A stretch of DNA of 64,000 nucleotides from Pseudomonas sp. 8O (GTDB lineage Bacteria; Pseudomonadota; Gammaproteobacteria; Pseudomonadales; Pseudomonadaceae): contig NZ_LR733265.1 of the NCBI RefSeq assembly GCF_902506495.1, positions 1,322,868 to 1,386,867 of the forward strand, given 5' to 3'. The position numbers were made by a program, and so were the translations under genes. Each line of letters opens with the position of its first letter. Positions within the stretch are counted from its first letter, which is position 1. The notes below the pieces were generated by a model. The model ran no database searches. It saw only the letters and a program-made list of their open reading frames with translations, and had not been told where the DNA came from. Positions 33,490 to 42,080 of this stretch are shown one piece after another.

Positions 33490-33935
33490 TGCGGAGCCTC
33501 GGTGACCAACCCCAGGCTGCTCACCCCGCCCTGCTGCAAGGCGGCGATGCCGGCCACCACGCTGGCGTAGTCGGCGGCCTGATCAGCGCGGATATACACC
33601 TGGGTGTCGCCACCCTCGGCGACCAGTTGCGCCACCCGCGCACTCATCACCGTCAGGTCCACCGCCTGCTCGCTGGCCGCGCCCAGTTCGGTGTCCAGTT
33701 CGCTGCCGAGGTTCCAGTAGTAGCTGCCATCGGCCTGTACCGAGAGGGTCAGGATGCGTTGCTGGTGATCACTGGGCAGCGCTTCGGCGGCGACCTTGGG
33801 CAACTCGATCTGCACCCCCTGGGTGAGCATGGGCGCGGTGACCATGAAGATCACCAGTAGCACCAGCATCACGTCGATATAGGGCACCACGTTCATCTCG
33901 GCCTTGGGGCCGTGCTTGCTCTGTGGCCTGCGCAT
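33486..33935 (-). CDS. exbD: ExbD-family TonB system component
   Basis: The 149-residue protein has one transmembrane helix (about 16-36), with the functional aspartate in MNVVPYIDVMLVLLVIFMV, followed by a periplasmic ExbD/TolR domain. It works with ExbB to drive TonB. It sits 10 bp downstream of exbB and overlaps tonB. The periplasmic part contains an Asp/Glu-rich segment near residues 60-85 of unclear significance. Confidence 0.92.
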   Translation of the reverse strand: MRRPQSKHGPKAEMNVVPYIDVMLVLLVIFMVTAPMLTQGVQIELPKVAAEALPSDHQQRILTLSVQADGSYYWNLGSELDTELGAASEQAVDLTVMSARVAQLVAEGGDTQVYIRADQAADYASVVAGIAALQQGGVSSLGLVTEAPQ

Positions 33936-33945
33936 GGCTTTCCCC

Positions 33946-34656
33946 TCAGGCCGCTGCGGCGATGCGGCCGCTACCGGCGTGCAGCTTGCGCTGCAGGCGC
34001 CCCTGCAACTCGTTGCCGAAGCCGTAGTAGCGCGCGCCGAGGCTGGCTACCCGAGCGGAGAAGCGGTTGTAGGCGATTACTGCGGGAATCGCCGCGAACA
34101 GGCCGATGGCGGTAGCGATCAGCGCCTCGGCAATGCCCGGTGCGACGGTGGAGAGGGTCGCCTGCTGCACCTGGGACAGGCCAATGAAGGAATTCATGAT
34201 GCCCCAGACGGTGCCGAACAGGCCGACATAGGGGCTCACCGAACCTACCGTGGCGAGCAGCGGCAGGCCCTTTTCCAGACGTTCTTCCTGTTCGGCGATG
34301 GCCACCAGCAGGCTACGTTCGACACTCTCGACCACCGCCTCGCTGGCGACGCCGGGCTCGCGTTGCAGGTGCTGGTACTCGCGGTAACCGGCCTGGAACA
34401 ACTGCTGCAGGCCTGCATCCTGATCCGCCTCGGCGCCGCATTCGCGCTGCAACTGGGCCAGATCGGCGGTGCCGCGAAAGCGCTGCAGGAAGCTCCGCGC
34501 CTCACGCTCGCTACGGCGCAGCACGGCGCTGCGCTGAACGATCAAATACCAGCTGGCCAGCGACGCCAGCACCAGGCTGAGCATCACTGCCTGCACCAGC
34601 AGGCTGGCCTCGCTGACCAGGCTCCAGACGGTCATCTGTTCGAGTGAACTGTGCAT
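33946..34656 (-). CDS. exbB: ExbB/TolQ-family proton channel protein
   Basis: The 236-residue protein has three transmembrane helices (about 15-37, 130-155, 175-197) with the MotA/TolQ/ExbB segment PYVGLFGTVWGIMNSF and GIAEALIATAIGLFAAIPAVIAYN. It forms the proton channel with ExbD. ATG 34656 follows AAGGAG. It could be mistaken for TolQ, but the neighbours (ExbD, TonB, a TonB-dependent receptor) point to an Exb system. A 140-bp gap with a short palindromic half-module separates it from the phytase gene. Confidence 0.9.
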   Translation of the reverse strand: MHSSLEQMTVWSLVSEASLLVQAVMLSLVLASLASWYLIVQRSAVLRRSEREARSFLQRFRGTADLAQLQRECGAEADQDAGLQQLFQAGYREYQHLQREPGVASEAVVESVERSLLVAIAEQEERLEKGLPLLATVGSVSPYVGLFGTVWGIMNSFIGLSQVQQATLSTVAPGIAEALIATAIGLFAAIPAVIAYNRFSARVASLGARYYGFGNELQGRLQRKLHAGSGRIAAAA

Positions 34657-34796
34657 CTTCGACTCCTTGCTTGTCGCGCCCACCATGGGTGGCGAGCGCC
34701 ATGTCTATTGCGGTTACCGGCGAAATTGCCCCGCTGCCGTGGGAGGGGCTTTAGCCGCGAGCTTTTCGCCCCTCGACTACCGCCCCTCATGCGTCG

Positions 34797-36758
34797 CTAT
34801 TCCAGGCCCAAGGCTTCGGCCACTGCGCTCCAGGGCAGGTACTTGTAGTTCTGCCGGCCTTCGGGCATGCGCTTGCGGCCGTCCTGCACCACCAACATCC
34901 CCTGGCTCCAGGGGCCGCCAAGGTTGGCCGAAGTCACCTCCAGGCCATCGGTCTCCGACACACCGTCGATGCCGCGCTCTGCATCCAGACCGATACGGAA
35001 GGCGCCGCGCACCGCATAGGGCGCCTGGCCGTCGAGCACCACATAGCTGTCGTTGCCCTGACTGGAGATCACCAGGTAGTCGCGCTGCTCGCCCTGGTAA
35101 AAGGCCAAACCCTCGATATCGGCGTGCACCACGTCGCCGACACCGATTACCTGCTGCAGCTCGGCCGGCACCTCTGCGCCAGCATCCAGAGCCCACACAG
35201 CGACATCCTCCTCGCCGACGAACAAGCGCTGGTTACGGTCATCGGCGACGCAGCCTTCTGGCTGGCTAGCGACCTTGAACTGGCGCGCCAAGGTGGCCTG
35301 TACACGGCCGCTGCTGCCGTCCAGGCGGTACTGCACAAAGGTGCCGTCCTTGTCGTTGGCGATGGCGTGGATTGCGCCGCCGGGCTCCTGGAACAGGCAC
35401 AGGCCGTAGATATCGGTCAGTTCGGTCGGCGCCTGGCCGAGATCACTGAGCTCGCCGCTGGCGCGGTCGATGGCGAAGAACTGCAGGCTGTTGTGGTCGC
35501 GGTGGCTGGCTACGGCCAGGTCCACCGTGGCACTGCCGAGGCGAAAACCCGGGCGCAGGTCGACGTTGTTGACCCGGCCGACGCGCAGGTCCTGCAGCTG
35601 CTTGCCCTGCAGGTCGTAGACCAGCAGGCCGCCCTGCTTGTCGGTGCCCAGCACGCGACTACGGCTCGGCTCGTCCGGGTGCAGCCAGATCGCCGGGTCG
35701 TCGGCGGCGTCGCCCAGGCTCGGCACCTCGTCGGTCTGTACCAGCGACGTCAGCACCGGCAGCGCTCTGATCGGCGCCGGTGGCTCCGGCAGCCAGTCGA
35801 GCTGAGCACGGTGCAGGCCACGGTCGTCGCCGATCAGCAATTGCAGACCGCCCTCGACCACCCGCGCACTGAGGCGCTCAGGCTCCTCCAGCCCAGCCAG
35901 CGGCAGCGGCGCCTCGGCGCGCCAGCCTTTGCCCTGGCGGCTGTAGCGGTGCAGCACGCCGGCCTCGGGGTCGAGGGCAAGCACGCCAGCAGGAATCACG
36001 GCCATGCCGGCCATGGCCTCGGCGATATCACCGAACGGCTGACGCAGGCCCACTGGCTGGCGGGTCAGGTCGGCCTCGGCGTGGGCGGCGTAGGCCCACA
36101 GGCCGACGTTTTCCTCGTTTACGTAGAGCAGCTCGGCAGCGTCATCGACGCGGCAATGCTCGCTGGCCGGCGGCAGGCTCAGGCGCCGCACCAGGCGCGG
36201 CTCGGCCAGCGGCTGCAGGCCCTGGGCCACCAACCACTGTTCGCCAATGCCCTCTTCGCCGACCAGGAACAGGAACTGGTTGTCGGCCTCGTCGCGCGAC
36301 AGGCACAGGCCGTCCACCTTGAAGCTGGCGCGCGGCAGATATACCGGCGCCCCCCAGCGCCGCTCGGCACCGCGCAGCGCCACCAGCACGGGCTGCTGAC
36401 GGTCGATGTCGACACTGGCCAGCAGCAGGCCCTCGGCATCGACGCGCTGATCCAGGGCGCCGAAGCGACCGGGCAGATGAGCCAGCTTGGCGCCCTGTTC
36501 ATCGAGCAGGTAGAGGCCCTGCTTCTCGCTGCTGAGCAGGTAGCGCGCACCCGGCCAGAACGTGGTGTCGGTCAGCAGTTGCAGGTCTTCGACAGCAATC
36601 TCGGTGGCAGGCTGCCAGGCCTGTGGTGCCAGCGGCGCAGCCTCGTCCGCAGAGGGCTGGGCCTGGACGGCCTGCGCCTGTGGCTCACAACCAGCGAGGA
36701 GCAGGACACTGGCGAGTAGAGCGAGAGCCAGGGGCGAAGGGGTAATAACACGGTTCAT
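34797..36758 (-). CDS. phy: Beta-propeller phytase (3-phytase), lipoprotein
   Basis: The 653-residue protein starts with a lipoprotein signal (lipobox LLAGC, Cys at about 24). The C-terminal half (about 330-653) is a beta-propeller phytase domain with DDPAIWLHPDEPSRSRVLGTDKQGGLLVYDL-type and DGLEVT segments whose acidic residues bind calcium. The N-terminal half (about 50-320) looks like a degenerate second propeller, as in dual-domain phytases. It hydrolyses phytate (inositol hexakisphosphate) at the cell surface. It is encoded 62 bp downstream of a TonB-dependent receptor, making a phosphate-acquisition locus. The gene symbol is descriptive. Confidence 0.85.
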   Translation of the reverse strand: MNRVITPSPLALALLASVLLLAGCEPQAQAVQAQPSADEAAPLAPQAWQPATEIAVEDLQLLTDTTFWPGARYLLSSEKQGLYLLDEQGAKLAHLPGRFGALDQRVDAEGLLLASVDIDRQQPVLVALRGAERRWGAPVYLPRASFKVDGLCLSRDEADNQFLFLVGEEGIGEQWLVAQGLQPLAEPRLVRRLSLPPASEHCRVDDAAELLYVNEENVGLWAYAAHAEADLTRQPVGLRQPFGDIAEAMAGMAVIPAGVLALDPEAGVLHRYSRQGKGWRAEAPLPLAGLEEPERLSARVVEGGLQLLIGDDRGLHRAQLDWLPEPPAPIRALPVLTSLVQTDEVPSLGDAADDPAIWLHPDEPSRSRVLGTDKQGGLLVYDLQGKQLQDLRVGRVNNVDLRPGFRLGSATVDLAVASHRDHNSLQFFAIDRASGELSDLGQAPTELTDIYGLCLFQEPGGAIHAIANDKDGTFVQYRLDGSSGRVQATLARQFKVASQPEGCVADDRNQRLFVGEEDVAVWALDAGAEVPAELQQVIGVGDVVHADIEGLAFYQGEQRDYLVISSQGNDSYVVLDGQAPYAVRGAFRIGLDAERGIDGVSETDGLEVTSANLGGPWSQGMLVVQDGRKRMPEGRQNYKYLPWSAVAEALGLE

Positions 36759-36820
36759 TACAGGGGCGATCCTTGTACGGGTCGCCCTGCGCTGCCCGGC
36801 GGGCGCGCAGGGCAGAGCTT

Positions 36821-39331
36821 TTAGAAGTGGGTAAAGGTCAGGCCGAGCGTGTAGGTCGGGCCGTATTCCTCGTACTGGGCGTTGTAGCGACGGTTGCCGG
36901 TGTAGAGGTAATAAGACTCGTCCGTGATGTTCTGCGCCTCGAACTTGAGCTGCAGGTTGTCGCTGAGGAAGTACCCGGCGCTGAAATCGACGAACAGCTG
37001 AGCATCGGCATAGAGGTCATGGGCCTTGTCGTCCACAGCCGCCACCTCGGCCAGGTACCTCGATTTGTAGTTGGCCGCCAGACGCAGGCTGAGCTGGTCG
37101 TTCTCCCAGCCCAGGGTCAGGTTGCCAACCTGGTCGGACTGGTTCGGCAGGTCGATGCTGCGCTTGCTGCCCTGGCCTTCAATGCGCGCATCGGAGCGGC
37201 TGAAGGTGGCGTTGGCGCCCAGCAGCAGGCCGTTCCAGGGTGCCGGCAGCCACTCGAACTTCTGCGAGTAGGCCAGCTCGATGCCGTAGAGCTTGGCGCT
37301 GGTGCCGTTGGCGAAGGTATTGGCCTCGCTGAAATCGGCCCAGGCGCCGCTGCCGGCCAGGTCCGTGGCATAGACGAAATTGTCGATATCCTTGTAGAAG
37401 GCGAAAGCCGAGACCACCCCGGCGCGGCCTAGGTAGCGCTCAATACCGAGGTCGAAGTTGCTCGACTCCAGCGGCTTGAGGTTGGGGTTGCCGAAACTGG
37501 CCTCGTCACCGTCGATGACGAAACCTGGCGCCAGCTGGCCGAAGGTCGGGCGCACCACCGAGTTGGTCCAGGCGGCGCGGATCTGCGTGCTGGCATCGAG
37601 CTGATAGCGTGCGTGCAAGCCCGGCAGCCAGTGGTCGTAGCGCTTGCGGCTGCTGATCGACTCGTAGGCATCGTCGCGCAGGCCGGTGCCCTTGGCCTCG
37701 AACTCGGTGCCCTCGTAGCGCATGCCGGCGATAAAGCGCCAGTCGTCGATGTCGACGCTGTTCATCAGGTAGGCGGCGTTGATGTCCTCGCGCATCGAGA
37801 AGTCGTTGATGCGTGATTCTTCCTCGTCATAGAAGTCGGCTTTGTTCAGCCCGGCGAGCAGACGCTCGATGGCCTTCGCGCTGATGCCCGGGCCGAAGCG
37901 GCCGAGACCGTAGTCGACCTCGCCCTTGACGAACTGGCCGAGGTTAAGCTGCTCGTCCGTCAGGCCGAAGTCGCCCAGATCCTCATAGACCCAGGCCTCC
38001 AGGTCGTTGTCCTTCTTGCGCCGGCTGAGCTTGCCACCGAACTTGGCCTGTGCCGCATAGCCACTTAGCTCGTAGTCGCGGGCAAGGTCGAGCTTGATGT
38101 TCTTTTCGGTGTCAGTGGTCTTCTGCTTCTCCCACGCCACTTCGTCGAGGGTGAAGTTGGCCGGGTCGTAGAAATCCGAACCGATGTTCAGCTTCGGCTT
38201 GCGCGTGCCGCCGAAGCCGACATCGGCAAAGTCGTCGTTGCCCTCGAAGGTGGCGCCGGCGATGCCTTCCGGGGTCTTCTCGCTGGCCTTGCTGTAGCCA
38301 AGCTGGCCGCTGACCGTCCACAGGCCCAGGCTGCGCTCGCCGCCGAACACGTAGGACTGGATCTGCTGGGTTTCTTCACGGCTTTTCAGCTCACGCCAGC
38401 CTTCGGCCTCGCCAGTCTCACCGGGCAACTGCGCGTCGGCGAACCCGACGCCGGCGGCGTTGCGCGTTTCCGTGTCCTTGTAGCGGCTGTAGAGAGTACG
38501 CAGGTAGTAACTGGAGGCGTCGTCCGGCTTGTAGTCGAAGTTCAGGCCGAAGCCGGTGCGCTCACGGCGGATGTCGTAGGCGCGCTGTTCCAGCTCTTCG
38601 AGCCTGGCACCGTCGCTGAAGTCCCAGGCACCGCCGGTCTCCACGTTGTCCGAAGCGAAATCGCGTTTTTGCCAGCTCAGCGCCGCGGCCACGCCGAAGT
38701 TGTCGATACCGTCGCCGAGACTGAAGCGCTCGCTGATCGCGCCGGAGAATTTCGGGCTGGTCTGGCTGCTGTTGTCGTCATGGCTGGCCTCGCCGCTGAG
38801 GGTGTAGAACAGACCGTCGTGGTCGAAGGCCGACAGGCTTTCCACTTGCACGGTGCCGCCGAGGGAGTTGGCGTCCATGTCCGGAGTCAGGGTCTTGACC
38901 ACCGACAGCGACTGCACCAACTCGGACGGCAGTACGTCCAGGGCCACCGCGCGGCGGTCGCTCTCCGGCGAGGGCACCAAGGTGCCATTGATGGTCACGC
39001 TGTTCAGGTCCGGGCCGATGCCGCGCACGCTGACGAAGCGGCCCTCGCCCTGGTCGCGCTCCACCGACAGGCCGGGAATACGCTGCAGTGCCTCGGCGGC
39101 GTTGTCGTCCGGCAACTGGCCGATGCCGTCGGCATGCACCACGCTGGTGACACTGTCGGAGCGGCGCTGATCCTGCAACGCCTTGTCGATGCTCACCGCC
39201 TGGCCGACCACCTCGACGTGTTCGAGGAGCACCGGCTCCTCGGCCAGGACGACGGTACTGGCGGCGATGGCCAGCGCCAGGGTGCTGATACGAAAGCCCG
39301 CATGGCGGGTGCTGCTGTGACCTAGGCGCAT
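36821..39331 (-). CDS. TonB-dependent outer-membrane receptor of the phytase locus
   Basis: The 836-residue protein has a signal peptide ending near residue 30, a plug domain (IPGLSVERDQGEGRFVSVRGIGPDLNSVTINGT is the plug core), and a beta-barrel ending in an aromatic residue (TFTHF), as required for outer-membrane insertion. It belongs to the group of receptors common in oligotrophs for organic substrates and not a classic siderophore receptor. It is the first gene after the PhoB box at 39405-39422, so it probably imports phytate or its inositol-phosphate products under phosphate limitation. Substrate is inferred from the operon. Confidence 0.88.
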   Translation of the reverse strand: MRLGHSSTRHAGFRISTLALAIAASTVVLAEEPVLLEHVEVVGQAVSIDKALQDQRRSDSVTSVVHADGIGQLPDDNAAEALQRIPGLSVERDQGEGRFVSVRGIGPDLNSVTINGTLVPSPESDRRAVALDVLPSELVQSLSVVKTLTPDMDANSLGGTVQVESLSAFDHDGLFYTLSGEASHDDNSSQTSPKFSGAISERFSLGDGIDNFGVAAALSWQKRDFASDNVETGGAWDFSDGARLEELEQRAYDIRRERTGFGLNFDYKPDDASSYYLRTLYSRYKDTETRNAAGVGFADAQLPGETGEAEGWRELKSREETQQIQSYVFGGERSLGLWTVSGQLGYSKASEKTPEGIAGATFEGNDDFADVGFGGTRKPKLNIGSDFYDPANFTLDEVAWEKQKTTDTEKNIKLDLARDYELSGYAAQAKFGGKLSRRKKDNDLEAWVYEDLGDFGLTDEQLNLGQFVKGEVDYGLGRFGPGISAKAIERLLAGLNKADFYDEEESRINDFSMREDINAAYLMNSVDIDDWRFIAGMRYEGTEFEAKGTGLRDDAYESISSRKRYDHWLPGLHARYQLDASTQIRAAWTNSVVRPTFGQLAPGFVIDGDEASFGNPNLKPLESSNFDLGIERYLGRAGVVSAFAFYKDIDNFVYATDLAGSGAWADFSEANTFANGTSAKLYGIELAYSQKFEWLPAPWNGLLLGANATFSRSDARIEGQGSKRSIDLPNQSDQVGNLTLGWENDQLSLRLAANYKSRYLAEVAAVDDKAHDLYADAQLFVDFSAGYFLSDNLQLKFEAQNITDESYYLYTGNRRYNAQYEEYGPTYTLGLTFTHF

Positions 39332-39404
39332 GGCCTGCTCTCCCCAAGAGTGAAATCTACCGGCACGGGGCCGGCTCGCTGGAGGCGCAAGCTAGGTGGG
39401 GCGA

Positions 39405-39422
39405 ATGACGCTTCTGTGACAG
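39405..39422 (-). promoter_or_regulatory. PhoB box upstream of the receptor-phytase operon
   Basis: Read on the minus strand it is CTGTCAC-AGAA-GCGTCAT, two 7-bp PhoB half-sites with the canonical 4-bp spacer, 74 bp before the receptor start codon. It matches the consensus CTGTCAT-N4-CTGTCAT in 11 of 14 half-site positions. Confidence 0.8.
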
Positions 39423-39705
39423 ACCTGGAGCGAACAGCGCAAATACCCGGGTTTTAGCGGCACTATCGGCGGCAGATGAGCCGAAATGACCTGACGCGGC
39501 GCGCCTCGACGGCGGGCTGCCTGCTCGTGGCAAGTGGTGTGTGGCGCCTGAACGGCCGCGGGGTTGGTGCGCGCGGCGCACCCTACGGCCGTGCGCAGCA
39601 AAAAATCGTGCAACTGCCCTGAGCCGAATCGACCTCCCCGGCTGCAACCAAAGTGTCATGGGCATCTGTTCTGCTGCCGCCATCGAAGCCCGCGGAGCAC
39701 CGCCG

Positions 39706-40623
39706 ATGCCACCCCTGCTGAAACTGCATGCCTGGAAACTCGCCGGCCTCTTGCTGCTGGCCAACCTCGGCCTGCTCGCTCACCTGATCGCCGGCCATAT
39801 CAAACCCGTCAGCGAATGGAACTGGACCGATATCCTCGGCGAAGGTGGCTCGGCGCTACTGGTGCTGCTGTGGATCGGCCTGTTGCTGAAAAGCCGCCCG
39901 GCCGGCCGGGTGACCAACCTGCTGTTCTGCGGCCTGGCCTGCCTGTTCCTCTCGCTGTGGATGGACTCGGTGGACGAGTTCGTGCAACTGCCGGCCAGCG
40001 CCAACTGGGACAAGTGGCTGGAGTCCGGGCCGATGCCGGTAGGCTTCATCCTCATGACCCTGGGCATCTACCACTGGCACCGCGAGCAGCTGGCGATCAG
40101 CGCGCAGATGGAAAAGCGCGAGCGGCTGTTTCGCGAACACCGCCTGTTCGACAAGCTCACCCCACTGGGCGGCGCCGAGTACCTGCGCCTGCAAGTACAG
40201 CAGGCGCTGCAGCAAAGCCGCGCCGAAGGCCAGCCGCTGGCCCTGGCGATTCTCGACCTGGATGGCTTCGACCGCCTCAATCGCGAGCACGGCCACGCCG
40301 AGGGTGATCGGGTGCTGCAGAGCCTGACCCAGTTGCTGCTGCTCAACCTGCGCCGCCAGGACCTGCTCTGCCGCCTGGCTGGCGACCGTTTCGTCGTGCT
40401 GCTGCCAGGCACCGGCGCGCAACAGGCGCAACAGATCGCCATCGAGCTGCAGGACGCCGTACGCCACCTTGCCTACCGTAGCAGCCGCAACGGCGAGCGC
40501 CTGCAGCTGTCGGCCAGCGTGGCCAGCGTGCTGGCGCAGGACGAGGACGGCGACAGCCTGCTCAAGCGCCTCAACCTGGCCCTGGCGCGGGCCAAGCAAA
40601 CGCCATCTGCCAAGCGCGCCTGA
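39706..40623 (+). CDS. Membrane GGDEF-like protein with degenerate active site
   Basis: The 305-residue protein has four hydrophobic helices (about 10-30, 48-62, 68-86, 108-122) and a C-terminal GGDEF fold (about 150-298) with ILDLDGFDRLNREHGHAEGD. The signature GGDEF is replaced by AGDRF (225-229), losing the catalytic Glu/Asp, so cyclase activity is unlikely. The inhibitory-site motif RRQD (216-219) is kept five residues upstream, so it may still bind c-di-GMP as a receptor. ATG 39706 is chosen; ATG 39658 would add 16 residues. The AraC gene starts 10 bp downstream, implying one operon. Confidence 0.82.
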   Translation: MPPLLKLHAWKLAGLLLLANLGLLAHLIAGHIKPVSEWNWTDILGEGGSALLVLLWIGLLLKSRPAGRVTNLLFCGLACLFLSLWMDSVDEFVQLPASANWDKWLESGPMPVGFILMTLGIYHWHREQLAISAQMEKRERLFREHRLFDKLTPLGGAEYLRLQVQQALQQSRAEGQPLALAILDLDGFDRLNREHGHAEGDRVLQSLTQLLLLNLRRQDLLCRLAGDRFVVLLPGTGAQQAQQIAIELQDAVRHLAYRSSRNGERLQLSASVASVLAQDEDGDSLLKRLNLALARAKQTPSAKRA

Positions 40624-40633
40624 GGAAGACGCC

Positions 40634-41665
40634 ATGACCATCAAGGGCAGTTGGTACGAACGCGACAGCCGCTTCATCGCCGCCCACCACCAACCAGCAT
40701 TGCTGCTCGATCTGGCTCTGGCCCGCGAGCTGGACAGCCATCGCCTGCTGCGCGGCAGCGGCCTGTTCCACGAAGACATTCTCAGCGGTCAGGCGCGCAT
40801 CAGCCCACAGCAGTTTCTGCAACTGATCGACAACACGCGGCGCCTGCTGGACGCCGACGACAGCAGCTTCCTGTTCGGCCAGCGCCTGCTGCCTGGCCAC
40901 TACGGCGCCGCCAGCCAGGCCCTGCAGCAAGCCGGCAACCTGCAGCAGGCGCTGGAGTTGCTGACACGTCTGCGCGCCCTGCTCAGCCCGCTGCTAGCGC
41001 CGCGCCTGCTGCTCGACGAACAGCGCATCTACATCGTCTGGCTGGATGCCTGCGGCTGCGGCGAGCAACGCCGCTTTCTGCTCGAGGCGAGCATGACCGC
41101 CCTGGCCTCCTGCAGCCGCTGGCTGGCTGGCGAACGCCTGCCCTGGCAGTTCGAATTCGCTCACGAGCAGCCACGCTACATCGAACAGTATTGGGTGCAC
41201 CTGGGAGAAGACGTGGCGTTCGCACGCCAGGTGGACATGATGAGCCTGCCGCGTGAATACCTGGCCCGCCCCTGGCCAGGCGCTTCTCTCACCGCCGGAC
41301 AGGTGGCCGAGCAACAGAGCCTGACGCAACTGGAGGCGCTGGGATTCTCCGCCAGCCTGCTCGATCGCCTTTACGATCACCTGCACGAGCAGATTCGCGA
41401 GACGCCTAATCTGGACAAGGTGGCGCACACCTTCGCCATGAGCCCGGCCACTCTCAAGCGCAAGCTGGGCAAGCACGACAGCCACTTTCAGGAGCAACTC
41501 GATCTGGTGCGCAAGCACGTGGCGCTGCACCTGTACCGGGTCAAGGGCTACAGCAATGACGAAGTGGCCGCCTACCTGCAGTTCCACGACAGCACCAACT
41601 TCCGCCGCTCGTTCAAACGCTGGACCGGTCTGTCACCCAGTGCGCTGCGTCAGTTGCTGGGTTGA
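40634..41665 (+). CDS. AraC-family transcriptional regulator (OruR/ArgR-like plan)
   Basis: The 343-residue protein has an N-terminal Arabinose_bd-type regulatory domain (about 15-200) and a C-terminal AraC double HTH (about 240-340) ending YSNDEVAAYLQFHDSTNFRRSFKRWTGLSPSALRQ, the standard family signature. It is co-transcribed with the degenerate GGDEF gene. The effector and targets are unknown; a link between c-di-GMP sensing and this regulator is possible. Confidence 0.87.
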   Translation: MTIKGSWYERDSRFIAAHHQPALLLDLALARELDSHRLLRGSGLFHEDILSGQARISPQQFLQLIDNTRRLLDADDSSFLFGQRLLPGHYGAASQALQQAGNLQQALELLTRLRALLSPLLAPRLLLDEQRIYIVWLDACGCGEQRRFLLEASMTALASCSRWLAGERLPWQFEFAHEQPRYIEQYWVHLGEDVAFARQVDMMSLPREYLARPWPGASLTAGQVAEQQSLTQLEALGFSASLLDRLYDHLHEQIRETPNLDKVAHTFAMSPATLKRKLGKHDSHFQEQLDLVRKHVALHLYRVKGYSNDEVAAYLQFHDSTNFRRSFKRWTGLSPSALRQLLG

Positions 41666-41724
41666 TGGCGCGCACCCTGTTGAGGCGATTCGGAGGGGAT
41701 CGAGCGGGGATGGGCGAACGCCCA

Positions 41725-41850
41725 AAAAAGAAAACCCCGCGTTCGCGGGGCCTTGCAGACTGTAGTCCTGACATCCTTGATCTGCTCACCATCCTGGCGG
41801 CTGTCCAGCGTGTCCTTGTTCGTCTAGGCGCTTCCTGCGCTGAATCCATA
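41725..41850 (-). ncRNA. RsmX/RsmY/RsmZ-type small RNA (CsrA/RsmA sponge)
   Basis: On the minus strand, an about 126-nt transcript can be drawn from a -10-like TACTAT (complement of 41857-41862) to a terminator, CCCCGCGAACGCGGGG followed by TTTTCTTTTTT (41724-41750). It contains many GGA motifs: the hairpin GCGC-AGGAA-GCGC (41828-41840), then AAGGAC, TGGACA, CAGGAT, AAGGAT and TCAGGAC. Repeated GGA motifs in loops bind RsmA/CsrA and relieve translational repression. A perfect GacA box lies about 65 bp upstream of the inferred start. Which of RsmX, Y or Z it is cannot be settled; the GCGCAGGAAGCGC hairpin is most like RsmY. Confidence 0.82.
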
Positions 41851-41906
41851 AGCGGCATAGTACGCTCGTACCTGATCGACCGACAGTGGCAAAACACGTG
41901 ACATCG

Positions 41907-41924
41907 TGTAAGCAATGGCTTACA
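41907..41924 (-). promoter_or_regulatory. GacA upstream activating sequence
   Basis: TGTAAG-CAATGG-CTTACA matches the GacA consensus TGTAAG-N6-CTTACA exactly and is centred about 65 bp before the inferred sRNA start, the usual distance in Pseudomonas rsm genes. Confidence 0.88.
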
Positions 41925-42080
41925 CGAGCTCTCCCTCTTTCAGCCGCTCGACTTTGCTGTGGCGATCCTGGGTTGGGAGAAAGCATTTAGCCATGTTTTT
42001 TGCGACGTGCGTCTTGCTAGACTCCATCTTGTCCTACAAAAACAACAGACTCCGACAACGGTGGTCACTGGGGCTAGAGT

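Noticed and set aside
34739..34770. Terminator between phytase and exbB genes
   Set aside because: The GTGGGAGGGGCTTTAGCCGCGAGC segment is a repeat half-module lacking a complete stem and poly-T tract on either strand.
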